From an uncultured delta proteobacterium (GTDB taxonomy: Bacteria; Desulfobacterota; Desulfovibrionia; Desulfovibrionales; Desulfovibrionaceae): a stretch of DNA of 64,000 nucleotides. Numbering within the stretch: position 1 is the first letter of the stretch; each line of letters opens with the position of its first letter. The position numbers and the translations under genes were made by a program. Location: the NCBI GenBank assembly GCA_900079685.1, contig LT599018.1:365012-429011 (forward strand). Direction: 5' to 3'. Positions 1 through 8,357 of this stretch are shown piece by piece. The notes under the pieces were generated by a model that was not told the DNA's origin, ran no database searches, and worked only from the letters and a program-made list of their open reading frames with translations.

Positions 1-631
1 GCGTCACCATGAAGTGGATGCCGGTTTTGCGCACGTCCAACTCCATGGCGCCGAGGGATTGGCAGGAATCGACGACCACATAAGCTTTCTTCGACTCGGC
101 GAGATCCACCAGGCTTTTCAGGTCCATGCGGAACCCGTTGGTCCACTGCACGGAGCTGATAGCAATAAGCCGGGTACGGTCATCCACCAGTTTCGCGAAA
201 TCGTCCAAGAGCAGGCGGCCCCCTTGGTGATTGACTCGACGGATTTCCACGCCTTTTCTCTGGCGCGCGGTAAAGGCGATAACGTTGGAGGGGAATTCCA
301 GATCGTTGATCACGACATTGTCGCCTGCTTTCAGGTCGAGCGCGTCGGCAATTTTGCAGTTGCCCATGCCCGTGCTGGTGATGAACGCGATTTCCTCTTC
401 CTGCGCGCCGAGGAGTTTTGCCGCTTCCACCCGGGCAAAAGCCACGGGCTTGAGCCAGGCGAGCGTCTGGTCAAAGGACGTTCCCGGCATCAACATGGCG
501 CTGGAATGCCAGTCGGCCGCCGCCTGGGCCACCCGCGCGTAGCCGGGCGCGTAACAGGCGGTGTCCACGTACGTGCGGTGCCTGAATATCGGGAAATCTC
601 TGCGTAACGCTTTGACATCTGTAATTTTCAT
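1..631 (-). CDS. Class V aminotransferase (PLP-dependent), 3' end cut by the window edge
   Basis: The visible 210 codons read as the N-terminal part of a class V aminotransferase (cysteine desulfurase / isopenicillin-N epimerase fold). Seen: an opening RRDFPIF.RHRTYVDTAC segment and a later VVVDSCQSLGAMELDV block, which is the Asp-x-x-Gln-Ser-x-Gly PLP-contact region of the family. The PLP lysine lies beyond the window. The ATG at 631 follows AGGAGG at good spacing. It is the last visible gene of a minus-strand set with the symporter, the small membrane protein and RidA, which points to catabolism of an amino acid or amino-acid derivative. Substrate cannot be read from the sequence. Confidence 0.82.
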   Translation of the reverse strand, partial: MKITDVKALRRDFPIFRHRTYVDTACYAPGYARVAQAAADWHSSAMLMPGTSFDQTLAWLKPVAFARVEAAKLLGAQEEEIAFITSTGMGNCKIADALDLKAGDNVVINDLEFPSNVIAFTARQRKGVEIRRVNHQGGRLLLDDFAKLVDDRTRLIAISSVQWTNGFRMDLKSLVDLAESKKAYVVVDSCQSLGAMELDVRKTGIHFMVT

Positions 632-720
632 GGTTGCGTATCCTCCTGAAGCTCTCTGCAGTTACCGGGAACATTCACGAGCGGCCAAAGCCCGCTCGTG
701 AATACTCCAACAACATCGAA

Positions 721-2229
721 TTACTTACGGCCGAATGTGAACTTGCTCCAGAATTTTTCCCGGAGATAACCATGGTATGCCTCCACCATTTCGTCGGAAG
801 GCGGCCGGGTCATCAGGCTGACGACCACGTAAACCACGCCGCTCGTGACCACGCCCCAGGCGATGAAGTGAAGACCGTAGACATAGGTGCCGAAGTCGCC
901 AAGTTTGAGGATAACTATAAGCACGCAGGAAACAACGATGCAGGCAATGGAGCCCGCTTTTGTCCCGCGCGGCCAGATAATGCAGCCCAGGAGCGGCCAG
1001 AGCAGGCAGCCGAAACCATAGAACAGCGCGGTCATCATGACCATGAACTGCGGCGGACTCATTGTCACGAGCAGAGCGATAAGCGTGAGAACCACCGTGA
1101 ATATTTGCCCGATGCGAGCGAGCTGAGAGTCCGAAAACTTGTTCGGCATATAGCGCTTGATGATGTCTTCCGTCAGATACTGGCTGGACACGAGCAGGAC
1201 GGAGTCGATCGTGGACATGGCCGCCGCCATGGCCGCAGCGAGGATGATGATGCCGACGATGGGGCTGACCATGTTGAAGTACGCGATCAGGGCCTGTTCC
1301 GTCTGCACGCCTTCCAGGCCGGGCACGTTGATGCGCAGGCCGAAACTGGTGAACATGGTGACGAGGTATGTGACAGGCAGCGCCCAAGCCGTGTGGAAGC
1401 AGGCTTTTTTCCAGGCGCCGAGATTCTTGACCGCATAGGCCCGCTGCCAGGTGTCCGGCCTGATGGCGGGCATGATGGTATACAAGACTATAAACGAGAG
1501 CCAGACACCCCAGGTATAGAAGCCTTTCGGCCCCGGCAGGCTCAGCATGGCCTGATCTTGGGCGGCTATGCCCTTGAAGAGCTCGGTGATGCCGCCTGCC
1601 TCAAAAAGGAAGTAGATGCCGAGCCCCCAGGCGATGAACATGAAAAACATGCCTTGGAAAAGGTCCGTCAAGGCCACACTCCGGAAACCTCCGAGGAACA
1701 CATACGCGCAGCATATGCCGCCGAGAATGATCGCCCCGACGCGGTAGGAAATCGCGCCGTCGGTGATCAACTGGAAAGCCATGCCGATGGCGGTGTACTG
1801 CATGGAAAGATACGGGACCGTGAAAGCGCAGAGCATGATGGAAACGAGCGACCCCAGCTTCTTGCTTTCATAGTAATGCTCTATCATGTCCGCCGGGGTG
1901 CCGTGGCCGAATTTCCTGCCGATAAGATGGATCGGGCCGCCCAGCACCCAGTACCAGAGGCCGTAACAGGCGCCGTAGGTAGTGGTCATGAGCATGGCGA
2001 AACCGTGGGTGTAGAAAAAACCGACTGCGCCCATCAGAAGGTACGCGCTGTAAAAACTCGCGGTCAGGGTAAAGAAGGAGACAATGGGACCCACGGTGCG
2101 GCTGGCGAGAAAATAGTCCTCGGTCGTGTTTTTGTTCACGCGGTTGGAATAGATCCCGATCGCCATCACGATGAGGCAGTAGAAGCCGACGACAAGGAAA
2201 ACAAGCATGTTTTTAGACATCGTCTTCAT
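721..2229 (-). CDS. Sodium:solute symporter (SSS/SSF family)
   Basis: About 502 residues, almost entirely hydrophobic helices (roughly 12-13 membrane segments), starting with a helix then the TEDYFLASRTVGP segment typical of SSF transporters, and containing GGFRSVALTDLFQG in the middle, the conserved SSF region. It should import a small organic solute with Na+ across the inner membrane. It overlaps the upstream small membrane protein by 17 bp, so the two are translationally coupled. An alternative start at 2220 is better spaced from the AGGGGG ribosome site. Neighbouring RidA and aminotransferase genes suggest an amino acid or related nitrogen compound as substrate (inference). Confidence 0.88.
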   Translation of the reverse strand: MKTMSKNMLVFLVVGFYCLIVMAIGIYSNRVNKNTTEDYFLASRTVGPIVSFFTLTASFYSAYLLMGAVGFFYTHGFAMLMTTTYGACYGLWYWVLGGPIHLIGRKFGHGTPADMIEHYYESKKLGSLVSIMLCAFTVPYLSMQYTAIGMAFQLITDGAISYRVGAIILGGICCAYVFLGGFRSVALTDLFQGMFFMFIAWGLGIYFLFEAGGITELFKGIAAQDQAMLSLPGPKGFYTWGVWLSFIVLYTIMPAIRPDTWQRAYAVKNLGAWKKACFHTAWALPVTYLVTMFTSFGLRINVPGLEGVQTEQALIAYFNMVSPIVGIIILAAAMAAAMSTIDSVLLVSSQYLTEDIIKRYMPNKFSDSQLARIGQIFTVVLTLIALLVTMSPPQFMVMMTALFYGFGCLLWPLLGCIIWPRGTKAGSIACIVVSCVLIVILKLGDFGTYVYGLHFIAWGVVTSGVVYVVVSLMTRPPSDEMVEAYHGYLREKFWSKFTFGRK

Positions 2230-2467
2230 CCCCCTGCCAGCCCCACAAGGCGTAAAACGTCAAGCCTGTCGCGATGGCCGCGATCACATAAATATAGAGG
2301 AAGTTGACAGGCATCCCGAGGACCCACACGTTGTCCTTGACCACCATATCGTTGAAAATTTGAAGGACGGGTTGATTGACCAAAATCCACCAGAGAAAGC
2401 AGAAATAGAAGACACAAATTTTACCGGGCACGGTCTTCGGCGTGAGAAGCGATCTATCGGTTTTCAT
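2213..2467 (-). CDS. Small two-helix membrane protein, symporter partner (YhdT/DUF3311-like)
   Basis: 84 residues with two hydrophobic segments (about residues 15-38 and 50-75) and charged ends (WQGDEDDV). Small two-helix proteins encoded immediately before SSS symporters are a recurring arrangement (for example beside pantothenate permease), and this gene overlaps the symporter start, so a role as an accessory subunit is likely. The start is set by AAGGAGGT eight bases upstream. The exact family is not certain from reading alone. Confidence 0.75.
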   Translation of the reverse strand: MKTDRSLLTPKTVPGKICVFYFCFLWWILVNQPVLQIFNDMVVKDNVWVLGMPVNFLYIYVIAAIATGLTFYALWGWQGDEDDV

Positions 2468-2519
2468 TTCTTAAACCTCCTTCTCGTATTGGCACGGCTT
2501 GTGTAATTACATGGTTACA

Positions 2520-2894
2520 TCACTTTGCGGCGATGGCTTCTATTTCGCAAAGCACCCCCTTGGGCAGTTTTGATACCTCCACGCAGGAGCGCGCGGGCTT
2601 GGAGACGAAGTGCTTTGCATACACCTCGTTGAATGCGCCGAACTCCGCCATGTCGGTGATGAAACAGGTCGTTTTCATGATGTTTTCAAACCCCATGCCG
2701 TTTGCTTCAAGAACGGCCAGCAGGTTCCTGATGGCCATTTCAGCCTGCTCGGCCATCGTCTTGCCGGAAACTTCGCCGGTGGCCGGATTGAGTGGGATCT
2801 GCCCGGATGTATAGAGGACATTGCCGTAACGAATGGCTTGCGAGTATGGTCCAATTGCCGCAGGAGCTTTGTCGGTGCTGGTCGCTGCAAACAT
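2520..2894 (-). CDS. ridA: RidA family reactive enamine/imine deaminase
   Basis: 124 residues beginning with FAATSTDKAPAAIGPYSQA, the hallmark RidA opening, and ending with the SKLPKGVLCEIEAIA block; the conserved Arg (PARSCVEV) that binds the carboxylate is present. RidA hydrolyses 2-aminoacrylate and similar enamines made by PLP enzymes to 2-keto acids and ammonia in the cytoplasm. An ATG at 2906 exists, but it overlaps the GGAGG motif; the ATG at 2894 has that motif at normal distance and gives the usual family length. First gene of the symporter/aminotransferase set, 52 bp before the small membrane protein. Confidence 0.92.
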   Translation of the reverse strand: MFAATSTDKAPAAIGPYSQAIRYGNVLYTSGQIPLNPATGEVSGKTMAEQAEMAIRNLLAVLEANGMGFENIMKTTCFITDMAEFGAFNEVYAKHFVSKPARSCVEVSKLPKGVLCEIEAIAAK

Positions 2895-2928
2895 ACTGTC
2901 CTCCATAAACTATTTTTCAGTCTATTTG

Positions 2929-2957
2929 GATTTAGCATTAGAATTTTGTTCAGTCAA
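2929..2957 (-). promoter_or_regulatory. Candidate sigma-70 promoter for the ridA-symporter-aminotransferase set
   Basis: On the minus strand TTGACT (2957-2952), a 17-base gap and TAAATC (2934-2929) lie about 40 bases before ridA, inside a very AT-rich stretch. The -10 is poor. The 2895-3203 gap otherwise shows only AT-rich DNA near ridA and featureless GC-rich DNA near the regulator. Confidence 0.35.
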
Positions 2958-3203
2958 ATAAAAAACAAATATTTTTTACGAAAACACAAATATAGACAAA
3001 TAAATTTAATCACCAGCACCGTGCGCAGCGCGCTTCCCTGTGATTTCTTTCTTGCGGTGAGCCAAGACGCGCGCCATGCTCCACCCGGCGCAGCGGAAGA
3101 ACCCGCGTTCACGCAGATGGGCCAGGGCGTTTGGGGATGGTTCGGGATGGGCAGGCGAATGCCGCTGCCCGGCCGGAAATGGAATATTACCGGCGAGGAG
3201 GGA

Positions 3204-3866
3204 TCATTGGTGGTCTTTCAGGTTCCGCAGATGCATGTAGATCGTGTTTTTGGAGACGCCCAGCAGTTCCGCGACACGGATGACCGCATCCTTCAGGTTG
3301 AACAGCCCCCTGTCATGTAACCCGATGACGATTTCCTTGTTTTTGTTCGCGGGAGTTATGGTTTCGTCGGCCATGACCGCGTCCCTGACCTTGCCGACGG
3401 TCAGGGAGATCAACTCCTCAACGTTGCTTGAGAAGTTTTCCTCTTTTACGATCTTTTGCTTGTCCGGGGGGATATAGGCCTTCAGGAGGTCGGCGAAGGG
3501 CGTATCCAGGTAAAAGTTGATGCAGAGCAGGCCGATAATCTTCCCGCCTTCCCCGCGTATGGTTATCGTGCTGCATTTTATGTTTTTATTGTGTTTCCCT
3601 TTGTTGAAATAGGAAATGTAGTCAGTATGTTCGTCCTGCGTTTTCGCCAGCATCTGCAAGCCCAGGTCGGTGATGGGCGAGCCTTCCTTGCGGCCGGTAT
3701 AGTGCCCGTTCACGATCTTGATGACCGAGCTCTCGAGATTGTTCAGGCTGTGGAGGACAAGCTCGTACCCTTCGCCGAGGTAGTCGGCAAGGCCGTCAAG
3801 CACCTGGCGGTATGAGTTCAGAATTTTGTGGTCGGTTTCGGTAAAGATCACGCTGAAATCCGTCAA
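3204..3866 (-). CDS. YheO/DauR-type transcriptional regulator (PAS-like sensor + HTH)
   Basis: About 220 residues. The N-terminal half (residues 10-120: ILNSYRQVLDGLADYLGEGYEL, SSVIKIVNGHYTGRK) matches the YheO-like PAS domain; the C-terminal part (LFNLKDAVIRVAELLGVSKNTIYMHLRNLK) is the HTH_22 DNA-binding domain. Members of this family (e.g. E. coli DauR) control amino-acid catabolic genes, which fits the downstream RidA/symporter/aminotransferase genes on the same strand. The TTG at 3866 is chosen because GGAGGAG sits just before it; an earlier TTG at 3899 lacks a ribosome site. Confidence 0.87.
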   Translation of the reverse strand: MTDFSVIFTETDHKILNSYRQVLDGLADYLGEGYELVLHSLNNLESSVIKIVNGHYTGRKEGSPITDLGLQMLAKTQDEHTDYISYFNKGKHNKNIKCSTITIRGEGGKIIGLLCINFYLDTPFADLLKAYIPPDKQKIVKEENFSSNVEELISLTVGKVRDAVMADETITPANKNKEIVIGLHDRGLFNLKDAVIRVAELLGVSKNTIYMHLRNLKDHQ

Positions 3867-4071
3867 GAAAGCTCCTCCGCCCGCGTAGCGAGCGGGCAAT
3901 GATTCTGTTTTGTACTATACTCCCTGCCGGGAAACAATGCCTCGGCATTCTGCGGGCCATGCGTATGCCAAGAAGGCGCGTGAAGCGCTGCCGTTTTCCG
4001 GAGAAGCCGGGGCAACAAACGCGGAAGCCTCTGTACCGGGAGGCTCTCACATTTATCGTATGGTACAGGCT

Positions 4072-4851
4072 TTAGTTTTTCAGCTGCGCGAAGAGAACCG
4101 AGCCGAAATCGTTCAGGAATTTTACCCCGTTCAGGTTGTCCGCGAGGTCCGAGCACAGGACGATGACATAATACTCCCTGCCGGACGGGCCGTACAAAAT
4201 ACCCGCATCGTGAACCGTTCCCTGGATATCGCCGGTCTTGTGGGCGAAGCGGAATCCTTCGGGCATATACTGGGGGATGAAATTATTGCAACACTGGTTG
4301 TGCATGATGGCAAGCATGCGGGCGCGCGAATTTTCCGGCATTGTGCCGCCGTGCCGGAGCATTTTCAAAAAAGTCAGCACGTCCAGCGGCGTCGTGAAAT
4401 TGTCCCGGCCTTGCGCCCGTGCCTCGGCATCCAGCATTTTCCTGCCGAGCACCGTATCCGGCATGCCGCAGGCGGCTATGTCCGCGTTGATGGCGGCAAA
4501 GCCGAGTTTGTCGATCAACATGTTCGTCGCGACGTTGTCGCTGGTGACCGTCATCAGGAAACACAGGTCCTCGATCGTGGTCCCGATGCCCACGTGCATT
4601 CCCTTGAGCACGCCATACCCGTCCACGATATCCCCGGCACGCAAGGGCATCTCTTCCGTCAGGGCCAGTTCGCCTTTCGCGGCTTTGCTGAAAACACTCC
4701 AAAGGATAGGCAGTTTAATGATGCTCGCGGACGGGAACCGGTCCTTTTCCCCGCGCCGCAGGTCCAGCGCGCCGTCCGCCGAGGCGACGATATAGGATAC
4801 CCGCCCGTGGACGTTCTTGCTGAGGGTCTCAAGGTCTTTCTGCAAACCCAT
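4072..4851 (-). CDS. Beta-lactamase-fold serine hydrolase (Beta-lactamase2 type), probably not a lactamase
   Basis: 259 residues with the penicillin-recognising serine hydrolase motifs: SxxK (SASIIKL, about residue 42), SDN (TSDNVATN) and KTG (HKTGDIQG). The omega-loop reads RKMLDAEARAQGRDN, so the position of the class A general base Glu166 appears to be Arg, and no signal peptide is visible. These point to a cytoplasmic or non-classically exported serine hydrolase of the Beta-lactamase2 family rather than a resistance enzyme. The start at 4851 follows AAGGAG at proper spacing; an ATG at 4857 abuts that motif. Neighbours give no clear substrate. Confidence 0.78.
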   Translation of the reverse strand: MGLQKDLETLSKNVHGRVSYIVASADGALDLRRGEKDRFPSASIIKLPILWSVFSKAAKGELALTEEMPLRAGDIVDGYGVLKGMHVGIGTTIEDLCFLMTVTSDNVATNMLIDKLGFAAINADIAACGMPDTVLGRKMLDAEARAQGRDNFTTPLDVLTFLKMLRHGGTMPENSRARMLAIMHNQCCNNFIPQYMPEGFRFAHKTGDIQGTVHDAGILYGPSGREYYVIVLCSDLADNLNGVKFLNDFGSVLFAQLKN

Positions 4852-4987
4852 GGTCATCTCCTTCGCACGGTGTAATCCGGGCGGTGTTGCGCCCGCCCGG
4901 CGTTATGATGCAGGAATGTACTTTTACGGACTCCGGCGGCATCGTCAAGGGGAGGAGCCCGCGGGAGGGGCGGCTCCGGCGCGCCGG

Positions 4988-5902
4988 TCAGGATTTTTTA
5001 CGCAGATAGGCGCCGGTTTCATGGAGTTGGCCTTCCGTCCGCGTAATGGCCCTGATCGCTTCTTCGCCTTTTTCCGCGAGCAGGTGCGCGATCAAGATTT
5101 CCACCAGCGCGAGGGCGCTGGCCGTGGAAGGGAAAAATGACGGGCTGCTGGCGGAAAACAGCAGGGAACAATCCGCTTTCAGGGCGATTGGGGAAACCAG
5201 GCTGTCCGTGAGGGCGATGAGCGTGCAGCCGGAATCGTGCGCGATTTCCGCCACGCGGAGTATTTCCTGGGAATACGGCTCGTATGAGACCATAAGAACG
5301 GAGTCCCCCGGCTCCAACGGCCGCAGTTCAAGTTCGAGCGTTCCCGCCGCTCCTTCAATCAGATGAACCGAGGAACGGAACAGGCGGTAGAGATAGTAGA
5401 AACTGAACGCGATGGGGTACGATGAGCGGAACCCGGCCACATGGACGTTCGGGGCCGCGTTAATCAGGGCTGCGGCTTTGCCGAGAAGTCCCGCTTCCTG
5501 CCGCGACAGCGCCATCAGGTTTTTCCTTTGCGCATCGAGCATGGCGGCGAGGAGGCGGTCGGATCCCGGCTCGCTGAGCAGTTTCCGGGCCCGGCTGGAC
5601 AGCTGCGTCGCGTTCTCGTTGAAGCCGTTGACGAAGCATTCGCGCAGATCCTGCCAGCCCTCAAACCCTAAAAGCCGCGCCAGCCGGATAAGGGTGATGG
5701 GCCGCACCTGGGCGTCCGTGGCTATTTTGCGCATCGAACGCACGGGCACTTCACGGGGATTATCCAGCAAGTACTTCGCGCCGAGCCTGAATTGCGGGCT
5801 CAAGGATTCAAATTGCTTTTTCAGATGGAGAAGCAGCGCCTCGACATTGGTATAGGGGGGCTGATTGCGGAGGGGCTTTGTTTTTTCGTTGGATACTGGC
5901 AT
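4988..5902 (-). CDS. MurR/RpiR family transcriptional regulator (HTH_6 + SIS)
   Basis: 304 residues. N-terminal HTH_6 domain (about 25-105: SPQFRLGAKYLLDNPREV, MRKIATDAQVRPITLIRLARLLGFEGW) and C-terminal SIS phosphosugar-binding domain (about 145-285: VHVAGFRSSYPIAFSFYYLYR, DSVLMVSYEPYSQEILRVAEIAHDSGCTLIALTDS). It is divergent from the acyl-CoA/TRAP genes and probably once controlled them across a shared intergenic region. An IS4 element now sits 23 bp before its start codon (12 bp beyond the target duplication), cutting it off from any native upstream promoter. The ATG lacks a strong ribosome site (GGTG only). Confidence 0.88.
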   Translation of the reverse strand: MPVSNEKTKPLRNQPPYTNVEALLLHLKKQFESLSPQFRLGAKYLLDNPREVPVRSMRKIATDAQVRPITLIRLARLLGFEGWQDLRECFVNGFNENATQLSSRARKLLSEPGSDRLLAAMLDAQRKNLMALSRQEAGLLGKAAALINAAPNVHVAGFRSSYPIAFSFYYLYRLFRSSVHLIEGAAGTLELELRPLEPGDSVLMVSYEPYSQEILRVAEIAHDSGCTLIALTDSLVSPIALKADCSLLFSASSPSFFPSTASALALVEILIAHLLAEKGEEAIRAITRTEGQLHETGAYLRKKS

Positions 5903-5914
5903 AGGGCACCGTAT

Positions 5915-5925
5915 AGACCTGTTTT
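5915..5925. repeat. Target-site duplication, left copy
   Basis: AGACCTGTTTT, repeated exactly at 7186-7196. Eleven bases is within the 9-12 bp range known for IS4-family insertions. Confidence 0.9.
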
Positions 5926-7185
5926 CATTGCTGTCCGGCTAAGGGTTAAGAAAAAAGTCCAAAATCTCAATGCGATGTGGTATAAAGAGTTTGCGAAAAA
6001 CTTTGCCACACAAGGAGATTTTGGACATGAGTCACCATAATACACTTTTCTCCCAGATGCTATCTCTGATTCCCAGACATGTTTTTCAAAAGCTCGAACA
6101 CCGGCACAAAGTAGGGCGGGCCTCACGCAAATTCGGCTTCAAGGAGCAGTTCACCGCCATGGCCTTCATACAGCTTGCCGCAAGGCGCTCCATGCGCGAT
6201 GGGTTGCGTTGCCTGGCCGCAGCCGGGAACCGCTTGTACCACTGGGGCCTGAAAAACGTGGCCCGCTCAACGTTCGCTGATGCGAACAACTCCCGGCCCG
6301 TGGGCTTTTTTCATGACCTGTTCGCCGAAATGTACGGCTTGTGCGCGACAAAAACTCCGAAGCACAAATTTCGCTTCAAATCCAAGCTGTTCAGCTTGGA
6401 CGCTACCACCATCAAGCTTTGCCTTTCGCTCTTCCCATGGGCTTCGTTCCGCCAAGCCAAAGGCGGCGTCAAAATGCACACCCTGCTGGACCATGACGGG
6501 CATATCCCGGCTTTCGTAACCGTCACCGACGCCAAAACACATGAAAGTCGTATGGCTCAATCCCTGGAACTGCCCAAAGCCTCCATAGTGGTTTTTGACA
6601 AGGCGTACATCAGCTACCCCTGGTTTCGAGCCCTTGAGGAAAAAGCCATCTTTTTCGTGACCCGCCTCAAACGCAACGCCGTTTATAAGCTTTTGGAGCG
6701 CCGCCCGGTGCGCCGGGGGACCGGTGTCACTTCCGATCACATCATTGAGGTCGTCAGTCGGGGAAAAGGCCTGCGGCTGCGGCGTATTGGCTACCGCGAC
6801 CAGAAAACCGGAAAACATTACGAGTTTTTAACCAATAACTTCCGGCTCTCGCCAAAAACCATTGCCGACATCTATAAAGACCGCTGGCAAATCGAGCTTT
6901 TCTTCAAGGAAATCAAACAAAATCTGCGCATAAAGACCTTTGTCGGCAACTCGGAAAACGCGGTACTGATTCAAGTCTACACGGCCCTGACGGTGTACCT
7001 GCTGCTGGCGTACCAAAAATTCCTCAGCCGCATCGGGATGTCCGTGCAGCAACTTTTCCAACTCATCCAGCTCAACCTGCTCGGTTCGGCGTCTCTGGAA
7101 GAACTCCTGAATCCACGACGGCGAAGAAAAGATAATCTTCAACATCTCAGCCTATTAGAATTGGGTGCTTAGCCGGACAGCAATG
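5926..7185 (+). mobile_element. Complete IS4-family insertion sequence, 1260 bp
   Basis: Bounded by 18-bp perfect inverted repeats, CATTGCTGTCCGGCTAAG at 5926-5943 and its complement at 7168-7185, and flanked by an 11-bp direct duplication. It carries one intact transposase gene. The exact repeats and the intact gene suggest a recent, possibly active insertion. It lies between the RpiR regulator and the divergent enoyl-CoA hydratase operon. Confidence 0.95.
6027..7172 (+). CDS. IS4-family DDE transposase
   Basis: 381 residues. An N-terminal IS4 domain (LFSQMLSLIPRHVFQKL) is followed by the DDE catalytic core: first Asp in FSLDATTIKL, second in IVVFDKAYI, and Glu in the YKDRWQIELFFKEIKQ signature (Y-2R-3E-6K). 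The ATG at 6027 is preceded by AAGGAG; a longer reading from 5970 lacks a ribosome site. The stop codon overlaps the right inverted repeat, as is common in compact IS elements. It catalyses cut-and-paste transposition of the element. Confidence 0.95.
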   Translation: MSHHNTLFSQMLSLIPRHVFQKLEHRHKVGRASRKFGFKEQFTAMAFIQLAARRSMRDGLRCLAAAGNRLYHWGLKNVARSTFADANNSRPVGFFHDLFAEMYGLCATKTPKHKFRFKSKLFSLDATTIKLCLSLFPWASFRQAKGGVKMHTLLDHDGHIPAFVTVTDAKTHESRMAQSLELPKASIVVFDKAYISYPWFRALEEKAIFFVTRLKRNAVYKLLERRPVRRGTGVTSDHIIEVVSRGKGLRLRRIGYRDQKTGKHYEFLTNNFRLSPKTIADIYKDRWQIELFFKEIKQNLRIKTFVGNSENAVLIQVYTALTVYLLLAYQKFLSRIGMSVQQLFQLIQLNLLGSASLEELLNPRRRRKDNLQHLSLLELGA

Positions 7186-7196
7186 AGACCTGTTTT
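7186..7196. repeat. Target-site duplication, right copy
   Basis: AGACCTGTTTT directly after the right inverted repeat, identical to 5915-5925. Confidence 0.9.
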
Positions 7197-7366
7197 AAAA
7201 AAAACGCAAAAACGCCTTTGAAAAGCCGGGCCGCCGGGGAAAAGCGCGGCGGAGCAGGGGGGCGGATCGCGCTTTGCAACGCGCCGCCATGGTGCCGCGC
7301 CGGTCACATGCCGTATTATTTTTTGCAGCCATGGAGCATACTTACCAGCTATTTTTGATTATCGCC

Positions 7367-7410
7367 TTGACGCAACGTTATTTTTTGTTTAGAAATGTAC
7401 CATATGGTAC
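7367..7410 (+). promoter_or_regulatory. Promoter with overlapping palindromic operator for the enoyl-CoA hydratase operon
   Basis: TTGACG (7367-7372), 17 bases, then TAGAAA (7390-7395) make a fair sigma-70 promoter. The expected transcription start falls inside the perfect 14-bp palindrome GTACCATATGGTAC (7397-7410), which is extended by AAA/TTT arms. This placement is typical of a repressor site. The adjacent RpiR protein is the obvious candidate binder (inference). The rest of 7197-7493 shows nothing else. Confidence 0.55.
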
Positions 7411-7493
7411 TTTTAAAATCACAATGTTTCAATCGATTCATTAAAAAAGTATTTCCGGCATGTTTTCAGACTTTTAACCTGATGAGGTGACGT

Positions 7494-8276
7494 ATGCAGT
7501 TTGAAACAGTCCTTTTCACGCAGGCCGACGGGATGGCCGAGATCAGACTCAACCGCCCGCAAAGGCTTAATGCCGTCACGCAGCAATTGTACGATGAACT
7601 GAACGAGGCCCTGACCCAGGCGGAAGCCAACCCGGACGTGAGCGTCATTCTGCTCACCGGGGAAGGCAGGGCCTTTTGCGTCGGCGCCGACCTGAAGGAA
7701 CACAAAGCCGGGCGCACGGCCTTTGACCGCCGCCAATATCTTGCCGGCGAGCAGGCGGTGTGCAAACGGTTATTGAATTTGAAAAAACCCGTTATTGCCG
7801 CCGTCAACGGGTATGCCCTGGGGGCCGGCGCCGAAATGGCGATAGCCTCGGATTTCATCATCATGGCGGAGAGCGCCCAGATCGGCTTGCCGGAAGTCAG
7901 CATCGGCAACTTTCTCGGCGGCGGGATAACCTGGCTGCTGCCCCGCATGGTCGGCATGGCGAAAGCCCGCGAACTCGTGTTCCTCGGGGAAAGAATTAAC
8001 GGCGAGGAAGCCGTCCGGATAGGCCTGGCCAACCGGGTGTTCCCGGACGCCACCTTCCTTGACGAAGCCCGCGCCTTTGCCAAAAAGGTCGCGGAAAAAG
8101 CGCCTTTTTCCATGGAACTCGCCAAAAAACAGCTCAACTTCGCGGCGGAAAGCACCCTGGACGCGGCGCTTTGCGCCGAGCTGGAAGGCATGGTGTTCGT
8201 CGGTTTCACCAAAGATTGGCAGGAAGGCGTGGACGCCTTTGCGGAAAAACGCAAGCCCGTTTTCACGGGGAAATAA
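7494..8276 (+). CDS. Enoyl-CoA hydratase/isomerase (crotonase family)
   Basis: 260 residues of the crotonase fold. Seen: oxyanion-hole segments GRAFCVGADLKEH and GYALGAGAEMAIASD, and the two acidic residues of true hydratases (Glu in GAEMA and Glu in GLPEVSIG). It should hydrate a 2-enoyl-CoA to 3-hydroxyacyl-CoA in the cytoplasm. First gene of a plus-strand set with an ADP-forming acyl-CoA synthetase and a TAXI-TRAP transporter, preceded by a promoter/palindrome. The ATG follows GAGG. Chain length specificity is unknown. Confidence 0.9.
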   Translation: MQFETVLFTQADGMAEIRLNRPQRLNAVTQQLYDELNEALTQAEANPDVSVILLTGEGRAFCVGADLKEHKAGRTAFDRRQYLAGEQAVCKRLLNLKKPVIAAVNGYALGAGAEMAIASDFIIMAESAQIGLPEVSIGNFLGGGITWLLPRMVGMAKARELVFLGERINGEEAVRIGLANRVFPDATFLDEARAFAKKVAEKAPFSMELAKKQLNFAAESTLDAALCAELEGMVFVGFTKDWQEGVDAFAEKRKPVFTGK

Positions 8277-8357
8277 CGCCTTTTCCCGAGCGCGTTCGCC
8301 GTACGGAACGAACTTTCCCGCGCTTGCCGCAGGCAGGCCCATCAAAGGAGAAACACC

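Noticed and set aside
634-2307. Long plus-strand open frame (557 aa)
   Set aside because: Antisense shadow of the symporter gene: His/Asp/Glu/Gly-rich with no domain, while the opposite strand encodes a clear SSF protein.
4072-4851. Class A beta-lactamase (resistance gene)
   Set aside because: No signal peptide and no Glu at the expected omega-loop position.
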